DNA from: Adineta vaga
Lineage: Eukaryota; Rotifera
NCBI GenBank assembly: GCA_021613535.1
Contig: CP075496.1
Span: forward strand, 9,734,001-9,798,000
Direction of reading: 5' to 3'
Length of the DNA stretch: 64,000 nt
Part shown: positions 34,905 through 46,915 of the stretch, in pieces
Numbering within the stretch: position 1 is the stretch's first letter
Layout of the letters: the number at the start of each line of letters is the position of its first letter
The notes under the pieces: generated by a model
Database searches by the model: none
Told to the model about the DNA's origin: nothing
What the model saw: only the letters and a program-made list of their open reading frames with translations
Translations under genes and position numbers: made by a program

Positions 34905-36089
34905 ACCAGTAATATACACTTAGACGCACATGTGTTATGCATGAATGACATCGTTTTCATATCACCTCATCCTTCGTATCTTAACTGAGTAGAGAAAAGT
35001 AATGTGTATATGCCAGTGTACATTGGAAACAAATATGATGTAACTTCTATGAATATTTATTTTTCAGTATATCTAGATTTGTGTCGAAATATTACCTCTG
35101 ATACTTCAGGAAAACGATTTTAGAATGTCCGAAATCATCGGATTTCTAATAAGGATGGTGATAGTTTATCAAGAATTGTCGAACTACGAGATGAAAGATA
35201 AATGATATACTAGTTTTCAATCGTATCAACTAAATCATAAATTATCTTCGTAAAATAATCGTGTTATTAGAAAATGCTATAAGGAAAAGAATCGACGTAT
35301 TAATTTTGTTTCCATTTTTTAAAACTGAGAAGTCAAGCAATATTTTTATCGATGCTTGAATGATGATTGATATGCTTAATTCAATAATTTCTTGAAAGAA
35401 GAGCGTTCTAAAAGAACAATTTTATAAATATAAAGTATTCAAGTCATAATTGTAAATAAAAGCTCATTGCGATCAAAGTTTTTTTTTGTCGACATGATTC
35501 AATGTATATTTAATTGACTGAATTTTGTTCATAAAATCAGTAAAATAATACAGTTGTTTCCTATTCAAAATCCATTGTAAAAATACTTTCGAATGATATC
35601 GAAAGTAAAAGATTTCTGATAGACCAATAAAAAAGAAATAAACATCTCAGGTGTTTCATCTCTCTTCCTACTACCGTCTCAGAACAAACAATATGCATAT
35701 TCAACCAAAACTAGAAATGTCTTTGCTCGATACGGAAGATATTTTGTTTTCCGTGCAATATATATATGTAAACGTTTCAATTTAATTACTCAGAATTACA
35801 ATAGATTAAAAATGAACTATAAAAATCTATCAGAAAACAGAAATTTCATCAATTTTGTCGGTTAATATGTTCAGTAAATATTATCTCTTTCACTCGATCA
35901 GATGACGATCATACACTAGGACAAATTGGTTTATTTCTTTCTTTGAATTATATAGAAGATAACACTCGTCTTCAATCTGTAACACTTCTATTCATCTCAT
36001 TTCGAAACAATGACTATATTAGATTGTCAATTAAATGATTTGGAAATGATTAAGCATCAAAATCATTAACATTAGAAAATTCAGAGTGT
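34905..36089. other. Intergenic stretch
   Basis: No supported gene. The last 200 bases before 36090 may contain further decayed F-box gene sequence, but I could not align it. Confidence 0.35.
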
Positions 36090-36960
36090 AACATGGAAAC
36101 AATTGAATTACTTTTAACAATGACACCTTCACTAAGATATTTATTTCTACTAAATAATAATAATGTGGACTTATTTGATGGTACTCGATGGGAGTATTTG
36201 GTCGAAATGAAATTACCTTATTTGAATACATTTCAATTTGCATTTCAAAACGTTATTGATGTAAACTGTGAAGATATGGATTTAGAATCAATTCTGGCTC
36301 CGTTTCAGACATCGTTTTGGTTACAAACGAAACAGTGGTTTGTCACGGCTATAGGTGTTAAAAAAAATCTCCTTGTATGAATCTATTTACATTACCAGAT
36401 GGAGCATCAAAAATAAGATTTTTTCCAATTCATATAAAATATCGCGATCTACTGTGCTGACGATGATGAATGATCGTATAACAATGGGCAATGTACGTGA
36501 ATTAATATTAAATTTAACAGAAATGAGTGAGGTAAATATTGATCGAGAAGTTCTTATGTATTGTCTCAAATTAACTTCGTTACAAATTCAACAATATAGC
36601 CTCTTATTCTGTTTAGACACAAATATCAACACCACCATTGTTCCATAAATTGACCAACCAATTCAGTAGAATTACTTTCATCAATTATTGATCTCTCTAC
36701 TATCCGAGATTTGGTTCTCGAAATCAGCTGTACACCTAGTGATTATGGTTATTGGTTGACAGGTATTAGATCTCTACTTGAACTCACTTCAAATATTCAA
36801 TCATTGATAATACCTACTCAATATGTTGCTATGCAAAATATCTGTAAAATTATATCTAAGCGTATACAACATTTACAAATTGCTGTATGTATATTTAACG
36901 ATGCGAAAATAGTTCTTCAAAGATTGTTGTTAGCAAATTTTCTTTTTTCTTTTCAATACA
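36090..36960 (+). pseudogene. Relic of an F-box/LRR gene
   Basis: The frame 36093-36380 has the family signature (LLLTMTPSLRYLFLL, then FQTSFWLQTKQWFV) that corresponds to residues about 240-340 of the intact F-box protein at 26699-28429. After that the homologous reading jumps between frames near 36355 and 36470 and meets stops. A last piece near 36711-36930 again looks leucine-rich (LLELTSNIQSLIIPTQYV). No F-box is recognisable upstream. Both the 5' end and the continuity of the frame are lost. Confidence 0.65.
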
Positions 36961-37249
36961 GAAAAAGATCTAGAAGTGGAAGACGTATATAGAGTAAACT
37001 TAACTCGTTATGTAGTCTTGTAAAAAGACCAGTCTTAATAAATTTCAATTGAAATTTGAAAAAATAACCGGATATCAACAACATTACCACGTTTTCTATA
37101 TTTATTTCTTTGGTGATATAAAACATATAATCTATATTCTCTGTCGAATTTCATTGGTGCGACAATCATTCCCATATATTTATCAAAGTTTCATCAAGAA
37201 AAAGGTTTTTACTGATAATCAACTATGTAATTGTCATTGAAAAAAGTAG

Positions 37250-37329
37250 TGACAGCGGTGAGATTCGAACTCACGCCCTTTCGGACCGGTGCCTTAAACC
37301 GGCGCCTTAGACCGCTCGGCCACGCTGCC
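37250..37329 (-). tRNA. tRNA-Leu (anticodon AAG), copy 1
   Basis: On the minus strand the sequence folds as a type II tRNA. The acceptor stem GGCAGCG pairs with CGCTGTC (one G-U). There is a D-arm GGCCGAGCGGTCTAAGGC, an anticodon stem CCGGT/ACCGG with loop TTAAGGC giving AAG, a variable arm and a T-arm with GTTCGAATC. CCA is not encoded, as normal for eukaryotes. No intron. Confidence 0.95.
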
Positions 37330-37691
37330 TATTTAATCCCATAGTAATACTTATTCTGAAAATAAATCGAAATACCTAACGGTAACAATGAATTTGATAC
37401 ATAACAATTCTCAAATTACATGTACATATTCAGAGAAAAAAAGAAAAAAAAACCATTATCATGTTTCACTAGATATACAAAATAATTGTAATTTAACTAA
37501 TTGTACTTATATAATTAATTGCAAATGAATTCGACTCGTATGAGATGAAATTGAATATCAGTACATATGTTCGATTCTCTCATGGATAAGTATTCTACGA
37601 CTCATTATTACATATTTTTAATGCTCTAGTAGAATCTATTGACAAATCATTGATTGTCTCGTTAATAAACTTGAAATGTGAAAAAAAGTAG

Positions 37692-37771
37692 TGACAGCGG
37701 TGAGATTCGAACTCACGCCCTTTCGGACCGGTGCCTTAAACCGGCGCCTTAGACCGCTCGGCCACGCTGCC
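37692..37771 (-). tRNA. tRNA-Leu (anticodon AAG), copy 2
   Basis: Identical to the gene 442 bases to the left, in the same orientation. A dozen flanking bases on each side are also shared (aaaaagtagt and ctatt-aat), so this is a short tandem duplication. Confidence 0.95.
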
Positions 37772-38546
37772 TATTCAATTCCATAATGATAACAATTCAA
37801 ATAATGTCTGACATATACTCTATTAATCAATGACTAAGAAATCGGAAGAACAGAACAAAATAAAACATACTCTTTTTTTCTTAAATACATGTGTGTATCT
37901 CATTGTAAGACATTGGGTAGTTTCAAACTGAGAATCTTTATTAAACGTATTGATCCTTGAAAAAAAAATCGCTTATGACATCATCTTCGTTATTACATAT
38001 TTTATCTCTGATTGTATTGTTCTTGTTCAAAACTTAGAAAAATGAAGATCGGTCTTATCTATGATATTGTTTAGAGAAGATTTCTTTCTTCAGGTTCCAT
38101 AAATCGATCGTTTTCTTCATCAATATATATATACATATATGTAATTACCGAAGCAATATAAATACTTCCAAACCAGTTCTTTTCTTTCTATTCTATCTCT
38201 AAAGACAAGAAAAGAGCACGTATAACATATGGATTTATTGAATAAATAGCAGCGTGTTTTTTTCGTAATAGGATTTCTATCGATTTCATACTTTGGTCCT
38301 TCATAGACTCATCGAAAAAGTTTGACAAAAATACTTTCGAAAAAAAAGTAGGTATTCTCTCATCTATTTTCATTTACCATCAAATATCGTTCCTTCAGTA
38401 ATAACTCATAAAATAGTTTACCGGTATGACACATTTCTTGTTAATTTGTATATCGTTATGATCTATTGAGAACCGTGATATTTCAGATCGCTTCACTAAT
38501 TTAAATGTTTAATTTTATTTTAGTCATCAATCATTCAACTCTTGAT
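37772..38546. other. Intergenic stretch
   Basis: AT-rich, with a TATATATATACATATAT run near 38126. The sequence ttttattttag at about 38513-38523 looks like a splice acceptor just before the next gene, so a 5' exon may be hidden here. Confidence 0.4.
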
Positions 38547-39242
38547 ATGATTTCTTCTCGATCTAAACGACGTGATACTATTAAATGTCATACTTGTGGT
38601 CAGACATATCTTTCAAAAGATAAAAATCCTCATGAAGAATTACTTGATGAACAACTCGATTGGTTAACTGTAGATCATGATGATCTACGACAAGACATAT
38701 TGGAACAAAATTCCAGACCAAAATATCATCCTTCAATGTCAATCATTGATCATTGGGAACAAGAATCAATAGAACGTATTAAATACATAGCATATCGTGC
38801 ACGTCGAACATTGATTGATGCTTTAGATGAACATATGTTCAAAGTCGAAAGAATTCTCAATACTCTAACACCAAAATTACATGAAGCACGTCAATCTATT
38901 AAATCTTATAATGAAAATAATATCAAAGAATGGGCGAAAACATTGCATGAATTGAAGCAAATACCATTATTACCTATCGTTATTGACAAGGATAATAAGA
39001 TTTTTGGAATAACTGTCAATAGTGGAAAATCAACAAGAAGTTCTCCTTCGAAATCGATTACATTTAGTTTAGATTCTACATCTTCGACTAATATATCGAA
39101 TGAAAATCAATATCTGTCGCGAAATATTACACCAGGTGGTGTTCTTATTATTAGAGATTACGAATGTCATAATGATAATTCAATTCTTTCAACAAATCGT
39201 CAATCTGTCGATAGAATTCATAATACATCAGAAACAACTTGA
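38547..39242 (+). CDS. Helical protein with a CxxC knuckle near the start, function unknown
   Basis: 231 residues from the ATG at 38547. The frame also contains an ATG at 38505, but that one sits inside a probable intron end. A CHTCG knuckle opens the protein, followed by a long charged helical region (about 60-130; ERIKYIAYRARRTLIDALDEHMFKVERIL) that could form a coiled coil as in TRIM/B-box proteins. The C-terminal part is Ser/Thr/Asn-rich and disordered in appearance. Only one CxxC pair is present, so a complete B-box is not. An upstream exon might supply the rest. Confidence 0.6.
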   Translation: MISSRSKRRDTIKCHTCGQTYLSKDKNPHEELLDEQLDWLTVDHDDLRQDILEQNSRPKYHPSMSIIDHWEQESIERIKYIAYRARRTLIDALDEHMFKVERILNTLTPKLHEARQSIKSYNENNIKEWAKTLHELKQIPLLPIVIDKDNKIFGITVNSGKSTRSSPSKSITFSLDSTSSTNISNENQYLSRNITPGGVLIIRDYECHNDNSILSTNRQSVDRIHNTSETT

Positions 39243-40241
39243 TTCGGTATATTTTTTCATATTGTTATATCCAAATTCGTTTTTAAATAAATATCTGATC
39301 CAATCGTTTTACAAAACGTTACTTATTCAGTCTATTTTTTCTTTCAATTTATTTGATGATGCTGATGATAAAATAACAGTAGTAAATCAGCTATAATTTC
39401 TCTTGTCTGAGTCATTACAAACAGAATCGAAGGATGGAAAAAAAACATCATATGATGCAAAGGTTTGTTATTGCATAATCTTACAGAAAATCTTATGAAA
39501 TTATTTTTCTTTATATAGTCTTTACGGCGAAGGAGAAAAAAATAGATGATTCAATGTATATATAACTTGCAAGGAAAAAAGTGTTCTTATACGGCGCACA
39601 TAAAGATTTCTGTTTGAACATGCTTTTCATGTGTGTCGTCTTAAGCAATCGTTAGCGAGAAGAGAAAAAAAAGAAAGTGAAAACAAACGTCAATGCAAGA
39701 AAAGAAGGTGAGCGTCGCTAGGATTTTTATCCCAATGTAAATACTTATGTCTATTTTATTTAAGAAAATTTTAGTTACTGAATAAAAATGATCATTAAAA
39801 GATAGTTTAGAAATGAGTTTATGTTAATAGAAATTATTTTGTCGTCATTTTAACGCATGAATCAGCTAATTTCGATATTGTTTTCGTTTATCAATGAGTC
39901 ATCATACGAAAAAAACACTTGAGTCACGAGCGAAACTTTCATTTTTCTTTTTTTTTCTTTTTAAATTCAGTTAAGTATCTGTTCTCAATTCGAAAACAAA
40001 TCAAAACATTTCTAAGCTAATATATATGTATGACAAGCATTGACCTTCATATATATTAGAAACCCACACGACTGGAAATTAACCGGATGAAAGATAAATA
40101 ACAGTCATTGTTACATTTATCTTTTGATATATTTACCCATTCTGTCTCATCGATAATATACAACCACATGGGAAAAAGATTGTACTTGATATTTATTGAA
40201 ATGAATATTGTGTTTTAGATATAAAATTTATTTATTTATTT
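39243..40241. other. Intergenic stretch
   Basis: AT-rich; no frame with domain content and no repeat noticed. Confidence 0.4.
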
Positions 40242-41021
40242 ATGGCTCAATTTGAAAAAGATTTTCGTTTTCTATGTCGTCAAATCGGCTCATTATCGAA
40301 TGGTCAAGCTCGTGTTAGTTATGAAAATATATTTAATCGTTCCAATTCAGTAACTTGTACTTCCACATCATCAGACTCATCATCTTCATCAGACTGTGAA
40401 GAAAGCACTTCTAAACTTGCATTTTACATTGAAATTACACCAGACGATGGCCCATATGCTCACGGTTCTTTTATATTTCATATAGAGATTTCTTCTGAAA
40501 GTGAATATCCAGAGTGTCAACCAACTGTATCATGTTTAACACGCATCTATCATCCAAATATTGATACAACCTATGGAAATTCTCATAATAATGTTTGTGT
40601 TTCGACGTTAAATGATTGGGATGGTGGATCTAGTTCAACATTAGAAGATCTTCTTCAAGGTTTAATGTTTCTTTTTCATTCACCTAATCTTGAAGATCCA
40701 CTAACATCAAATGTCACAACAGATGAAGATGAATTTTTCAAAAATGTTCGTTTATCGATTGAAGGTGGTTTGATTGAAGATTTTGATAATGAAGGTGCAT
40801 TTGAAATGAATTACGGTTATAAACGTTATTTAAAAGAACAAGAACAGCAACAACAACACATCGAAGAAAAGGAACAGCTTGACGATTATCTTGTTGAACT
40901 TTTAACACGTAAACCAAATTTTAAACAAATATTCAATAGTGATACATTGGATCTTCTAATGACTAATCCTCCAATAACTCATTCAACACGGCATAATAAA
41001 GAAACCACAACGAGTTCTTAG
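40242..41021 (+). CDS. Ubiquitin-conjugating enzyme E2-like protein with a Ser-rich insert and long C-terminal extension
   Basis: Single exon, 259 residues. A UBC fold is visible. It includes DGPYAHGSFIFHIEI, the His-Pro-Asn triad at 104-106 (IYHPNID), the probable catalytic Cys119 (NNVCVSTLNDW), and the helix following it (LEDLLQGLMFLFHSPNLEDPL). Oddities are a low-complexity Ser/Thr/Asp insert (about 37-57) between helix 1 and the sheet, a longer loop between HPN and Cys, and a 90-residue charged tail with a Gln run. E2 enzymes carry ubiquitin or a relative as a thioester on this Cys. The FLFHSPNLEDPL block resembles NEDD8 or UBE2-type E2s, but the subfamily is open. Confidence 0.8.
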   Translation: MAQFEKDFRFLCRQIGSLSNGQARVSYENIFNRSNSVTCTSTSSDSSSSSDCEESTSKLAFYIEITPDDGPYAHGSFIFHIEISSESEYPECQPTVSCLTRIYHPNIDTTYGNSHNNVCVSTLNDWDGGSSSTLEDLLQGLMFLFHSPNLEDPLTSNVTTDEDEFFKNVRLSIEGGLIEDFDNEGAFEMNYGYKRYLKEQEQQQQHIEEKEQLDDYLVELLTRKPNFKQIFNSDTLDLLMTNPPITHSTRHNKETTTSS

Positions 41022-41169
41022 AAACATTTTACATTTCACATTTTTGTATTATATTAATTCGTTTTTAAAACAAACTAATTGAGACTTCTTTTTTTGTTAT
41101 GCAAACAAAAAACAAACCGATATAATAATTTATGATTGTTATGAAAACAAAAAAAGGAATGTGAGATAG

Positions 41170-42072
41170 TTAACAATTTGATTTTAATAATAGGTTATAT
41201 AATTGCGTAGTGATAAATGGAAGACTTAAAGAAAATAAACAAGAACTTAATGATGAAGATAACCATTGAATACGATAAATAATCGGATCAAAATGATTTT
41301 GAATAATACCTCGAATATAAAGAATAAAGTAAGGTATTGTTACTATAGAGAGAATAATTGAATTCAATAACATTCGACGTACAACAATATAATCTCGTCG
41401 GTTTTGTTTATGATATACTCGTATAGTCGATAAACGCATTTGTCTTCCAATCCAAAAATGAAAGATACATAAAATAGTGTACGGAATACCAAAACCAATC
41501 ATGCAGACATATATCAAAATATAAAATGATTGAAATAATATATTACAATAAGCTTCATTAGATAAAAGATGCATACCATCGAAGATGAGAAGAGCTGGAA
41601 GAATACCTATGAATTCGATGATAAATTGAAAGGGAATTAATATGAAGAGATAGAAAGATGGTTGATGAAGCCACGATTGTTTCGGATAAATAACTCGAAG
41701 AAAACGAAAAAATGCAAGAAGAACATAGCTTCAATATAATTGACCAATAACTGCCCATAACATATATGAACGAAAACGACAAAAAGGTGTTTCATAAAAA
41801 ATATTATTTATATGAAAATCATTCATTATCGTTGGAATGGTAACATGAATGATTTGTAGAATACTTTTCACACAAATAATACATATGGTATTGATCGAAG
41901 GAATCAATGTAACATCAATTGATGTTTGATCACGTTGAAATCGGTTACGAATAAGACGACAAATAATCGTAAAGAGGAAAGTTATACAAATACAAACAGC
42001 GATTGTGTCGAGTAAAATCGAAAGAAGATTCAATGACGAATAGATACTAATCGAATTCGAAGAATTTAACAT
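41170..42072 (-). CDS. Rhodopsin-like G-protein-coupled receptor interrupted by one in-frame TGA
   Basis: The frame from the ATG at 42072 to the stop at 41170 would encode 300 residues with seven hydrophobic helices. It is open throughout except for a TGA at 41731-41733. The break falls at the start of helix 3 or 4, between IGQLY and SYVLLAFFRFLRVIY, with perfectly good coding on both sides and no frame change. The downstream half contains FFRFLRVI, QSWLHQPSF and a conserved-looking helix 7 (SLSLPFITTQLYNLL). It belongs to a different subfamily from the 16-26 kb receptors. A recent nonsense mutation, a sequencing error or readthrough are all possible. TGA could come from a TGT or TGC Cys codon by one change. 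Confidence 0.7.
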
Positions 42073-43977
42073 CTTATCAATTGAAGAATCCAATGTTATT
42101 AAAGAAATAGTCTCTTAATATAACATTGTCGACATGAAAAGAAGAAAGGAAAATTTACTTTTTTTTATAAGATTCTATATTTTAAAGAGACAGGAAAAAT
42201 AATTAAGCAAAAACTTCTAATTATGAATCATTCATATCAAAGAAAAGAGAATATTTTTTACATTTTACACAGCATCATCTATCGACTGTCTATTTTAAAG
42301 AGATATACAAACATACAATACAAAAAACTTCTATGAATAGTGATAATCAACAAAAATAAGTATTTTATTTCATAGAGATTTAACACATATTTATACCAGT
42401 ATTAATTACTTGTCTCACAACTGTCAGTAGACTTTGAACTATAATGATTATAATACGTACTTTCTCATTATTAAAATTTTAAAGTAAAGATCGGTAGTAT
42501 ATTCTTCAACTGATTATAGACATCTTTCTTATGATCTGTTTTACAGTGAGATGATTAATAGACATATTGATTCAAAAGCAACTTATACAAATACACAAAC
42601 GTACGTAGGGTGAATCAGTAGAGAACAAAGACACGATAAACTATAAATCGAGAATCAATACGAAAAATAAATATTTCTCTAAGAATTTACAAATATGAAT
42701 CAAAATTAACATTGTCAAAGCAAAACCTCTGTCCAATCGTTAAAAAAAAATAATAAAATGATTGTTCTTCTAATTGATTCTAAAGTTTTTCTTCAGCCAG
42801 TATTCTTTCGTTTTTAATTGATCAATTCATAATTTGTTTTGAGATTGAAAGATATTGCCATCTGATGACATATACATTAAAATAAAATGAACAATAAATT
42901 TTTATTTAATAAATCATACTCATTGTTTCATATGAATTCATTGAACAGAATTCTAAATATAACAGATTCATTCAACTTGACCTTCTACAAAAATTTTCGA
43001 AATTAATAATTTTACCAAATAAACTTCCATTAAAAAAAGAGAATCGTTTGATAAGTATCAATATCACATAAAGTCATTCATCATTGATTTACTGATGATT
43101 AATATTGTTTGACATAGGTCTTTCGTCCCCTCTCTCTCTCTCTCTTCCCTTTTGTTAATATTCATAAATGATATTTAGTCTGTTCCTTCTAGTTATGTTC
43201 TTTAATTACTCAAGGATCAAGAGAAATGACATTTTTTCTTTCTATAAATGTATTTTTATCCCTAAAAAATCATCCTTTTTAGTATGGTCGATCGAGCACG
43301 CAACATACGTACATCCAACTACCACGCATAATGTTTTTTTCTATTCCTTCTAATATTCTTTTTCTCTTTCGTTTCAATCTTAAAATTGTTATGTCGAATA
43401 TAAACGAACAAATAGAATCAGGACGAGCATGAATTTGAATTTTTTCAATTAAACGGAATTTTAAGACAAAGTAATATGCCACCATTGCAAGATCATGAAA
43501 AAATTAGCAATTATTTCAAGGAACAGCTCGAATCTGTATGAAATATGATCATATTTATATTGTGAAAAACGCGCTTGCAGTATTTGGAAAGAAAAATGAT
43601 AAGGATAAAATAACAACTCTTGAAGTTTTGGCGGATTTAACATCTATTTTAGGACAAATGAAATTTCAAGATATTCTTGTTCTCTACTGAATTCATTCAT
43701 TGTGCATATCTTCGAAAACTTGACATGATCATGTATAGATTGTCACTTTTGAGAAATTACTCAACTTTGCTCTTTGACCTCGAGAATGTTTTTTTTTCAG
43801 GTATGATTGATGTTTTTTACTCTTGTTTTTAAATTTCACTCTCCCTGTAAAATGTACCTTTTATTTTTATACAATCAGTTAAACAGTCAATGTCATACAT
43901 GATAAATATCACCTATGAAGCGCGGATAAGAAGCTCTGATAACAATAATACCAATCATCCATCGTCTTTTTACTGTC
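42073..43977. other. Long intergenic stretch with a (TC)n tract
   Basis: Holds a (TC)n run at about 43131-43144. A 50-codon plus-strand frame (43538-43690; KYDHIYIVKNALAVFGKK) has gene-like composition. It could be a fragment of a lost gene, but it has no recognised domain. Confidence 0.4.
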
Positions 43978-43985
43978 TATAAATA
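43978..43985 (+). promoter_or_regulatory. TATA box of the SnoaL-like gene
   Basis: TATAAATA, 86 bases before the ATG at 44071, in a locally less AT-rich context (tactgtctataaatactttc), which makes it more credible than the TATATA runs elsewhere. Confidence 0.45.
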
Positions 43986-44070
43986 CTTTCTACATTTCTT
44001 CATTTGATCATACAACGACATTACATTATATACAAACTTTCTTCTTCTTCATCTTCAATTACAAACAAAA

Positions 44071-44520
44071 ATGGTTTTTTCAAATGTATTGACTCCTGAA
44101 CAAATCGAAGAATCTCAAGCATGGGTTTATAAATTTTATCGATCATTCGATTCACTTGAAGTTGATCCATGGCTTGAAGAGTTTTACAAACCTGACACGG
44201 TTGTAAATTTTGGTAATTTTCCACCAATGAACGGTATTGAAGTCATGCGTGCTCATTTCAAACAACAAAATTCACAATTATTATCCATGAAACATCGTAT
44301 GAAACATATCGATGTATTTGCTGATCGAATTTATGCTCAAAATGAAGCAACATTCATTGTTAAAAATGATCCTGAACACAAGGAAATCAAACTTCAAGCA
44401 GTATGTTTATTTTGGAAGAATATCAATGAGAAAACGGCAACATCAATCGATGTATTTCTTGATCCATCACCTCTCCTAGAACGAATTCATATGTTTTTAA
44501 CTCAAAATCAATCCGCATGA
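44071..44520 (+). CDS. SnoaL-like (NTF2-fold) protein
   Basis: Single exon, 149 residues. The pattern of one N-terminal helix pair (QIEESQAWVYKFYRSFDS), the LEEFYKPDTVVNFGNFPPMNG turn and then long strands (HRMKHIDVFADRIYAQNEATF and LQAVCLFWKNINEK) is that of SnoaL-like or ketosteroid-isomerase-like cone-fold proteins. These are small cytosolic enzymes or binding proteins. No signal peptide. Similar stand-alone proteins are common in bacteria and fungi, so an acquired gene is possible, but the codon use matches its neighbours. Substrate cannot be predicted. Confidence 0.75.
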   Translation: MVFSNVLTPEQIEESQAWVYKFYRSFDSLEVDPWLEEFYKPDTVVNFGNFPPMNGIEVMRAHFKQQNSQLLSMKHRMKHIDVFADRIYAQNEATFIVKNDPEHKEIKLQAVCLFWKNINEKTATSIDVFLDPSPLLERIHMFLTQNQSA

Positions 44521-44900
44521 ACATCTTTTTCTGTAATATTAAATCTTGAATCGAAAATAATAAAATTATTGATAAAACTACTCAAAGTATTTCTTTAATA
44601 GAATAGCATCGAAATTTTATCTTGCTGTTAATTTCACATCACTCATGTTAAGAATATTTATCTGGTAAATTTGTTTTTAAGGTAGATCATATATTATTTT
44701 CTTTTCAAATTACGATTCTTATCATCTGTATAAGTGATTAAGCAAATAATTACGTGTATACTTCCTTTCGTTCGAAGGTCATTTATCGTTTTGCTTTGTC
44801 ATTATTATTCACTCTACTTTTGCACTCCTCAAAAGAAAAAAGACATGTCAAGAGAGGTGAAAATTAAATATTCGAATTGGATAATGTTACGAATGTTCGA
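44521..44900. other. Convergent intergenic region
   Basis: 3' flanks of the SnoaL-like gene and the minus-strand TPR gene; an AATAAAAT word near 44560 may be a poly(A) signal. Nothing else. Confidence 0.4.
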
Positions 44901-46915
44901 TCATGTATTTTGGAGTGATAATAAATATTGAATTTTTTCGTCATTTTGTACAAGAATTGGATCAGTTAAACTGATTGTTCGCTGATAAATATTCGATATT
45001 TTCTTATAATAAATCAATGCTTTATCATAATCTTCTTTTTGTTCGTAAAGAAATGCAATATTCTTCAACATCATAAGAATATTTGGATGATCAAATTTGA
45101 ATGATTTTTCATAAATATTCAATGCTGAATGTAAATGTTCTAAAGTTAAATCAATTTTATTCAGATTTTTGTACATTGAACTAATATTACAATGTAAACT
45201 TGCTAAATTTAAATGATTTATTGGTAAGTATTTTTGAAAAAGACTCAAGGCTTTTAAATAATAATTTAATGCTTGAGAATAATCTTTTTCTTGTGATATG
45301 ACTGTACCCATATTATTCAAACACGTGGCAACATCCATATGATCATATCCATAAGCATTTTGAAAGATTTCTAATGCTTTATGAAAGGAATTTAATGCTT
45401 GATGATAATCACCTTTTTTCCAATAATTTGTTGCAATAGCATTGTAATTATCAGCTAGATCAGGATTATTTGATTTCAAGATTTTCTTCCATATTTCAAG
45501 AGATTGATGATAATATTTTAAACTTAAATCATAATCGTTTTTCTCCGAATAAATATGTCCTAAATTATAATAAAAATCTGCTGAAATCAGTTGATTTTTC
45601 TGCGAGACGATGTCGATCATATATAGATAATAATTTTCAGCTTCTGTTAATTGATTCATTTTTGAAAGAAGATTTCCTAATGTTAATAGATTGACTTCTT
45701 TGTTATTATATGCAAATTGACGTTTAAAACAATCAAATTTAGATATTAAATTTTCATCATTTAAACTTGAGAAATTCATTCGAATAATCCAAAGTTCATC
45801 ATTATGATGATAAACATCGACTAAACGAAAAATTGATCCACACATAAATAAAACTTCTGAAGAATTAATCATTGAAAATGGATAAGCATCGTTAATTGGA
45901 GAATGAACTTCAATTTCGAATAGAACTCGATGTAAATCATTCGATAAATGTAAATTATCAACTTCCACTAATGCTTGTTGACGATTGATTTTCGTTGTTA
46001 AAAATGTATTTATGGAAATAAATTCATCGATTGAATCTTTTAAGATTTGTAATTCTTCATTTGATAGAATATATGTTCGATACAAAGAAATCGACGATAG
46101 ATATTGTTTTTCTTTTAATTCTTGTCGAAGGTCATAGAGAAAAAATCGAATTAGAAGAAGTTTATTAATATTTTGAAAACAAAGAATTTTGTTGAGCATT
46201 TTCGAAAAACATCTATCTTTTAAATACCATAATAATGCTTGATTTGAAGAATATGTTTGTTCGAAATAATTAATCTGATTCATTCGATTGACATTATTTT
46301 TGTAAATATCTCGACAGAGAGAAATAAATGGTCTATGATCGAGTAGATTCATTTCTTCATGAAGAAGGCAAGTCATAATTAAATGTGAAGTGAAAAATGA
46401 TGACACCATTTGACTGGAATTTGATTTGAATATCGAGATGGGAAAATATTCATCGAGTTTGGAAGGAATTTGTTTGTCTTGATCAGATTGAAGTTTTAGA
46501 ATGAGATCATCCATATTTAACGTGGTGCATTTTATCTGAAAGAAATCAATGAATTGAGAAAAAAATGAGATCGCTTTCATTCATGAAGATTCATATATAC
46601 TTTAGGATATTGTTTATTTAAATTTATATCTGTGCCATAGATATAAATAGAGGAGATTTGTCTAATTGAATGAATACATAAGAGAATTTCATGAGCAAAT
46701 TCAGAAGGAATTATAAGTATAATTCGATCATATTGAGATATAGTTTGAATATATTGTTCACATTGATCGATAGTTTGGAATAGTTTTGTATAGTTGATAA
46801 TATTTCGAAGTTTTTCTTCAATTTCTGGTGAATTGTTAGCATGTGAGTCGAGCCAAATAAGAGAATATGTTTCGTAATTAAAATCATCTAGACATGAGGA
46901 TTTCTTTGTTGTCAT
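44901..46915 (-). CDS. ADP-ribosyltransferase-like domain (degenerate) with tetratricopeptide repeats
   Basis: Two overlapping frames, 46915-46577 and 46580-44901, share a four-base ATGA and continue one protein of about 670 residues if one base is missing there. The first frame is an alpha/beta domain (SLIWLDSHANNS, then RIILIIPSEF). The second begins with a helical region. An ART-like fold follows, with Arg168 (LYRTYIL), FLTTK where the serine motif belongs, and Ser240-Ser-Glu242 (NSSEVLFMCGS) where ExE belongs. The presumed catalytic Glu242 remains, but the other two motif positions are changed, so enzymatic activity is doubtful. Residues about 295-545 are six tetratricopeptide repeats with bound-peptide spacing (LGHIYSEKNDYDLSLKYYHQ). 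No membrane segment. The contrast is the intact ART at 1063-2487. Confidence 0.78.

Noticed and set aside
41731-41733. Selenocysteine at the in-frame TGA of the receptor
   Set aside because: No reason for Sec at a membrane helix of a receptor, and no SECIS element could be assessed by eye; mutation or sequence error is simpler.
43538-43690. 50-codon plus-strand frame (KYDHIYIVKNALAVFGKK region)
   Set aside because: Protein-like but too short and without domain, splice partner or homologue that I can name.
46577-46580. ATGA overlap read as translational coupling of two proteins
   Set aside because: Stop-start coupling is a bacterial habit; in a eukaryotic gene whose two halves form one known domain series, a missing base is far more likely.
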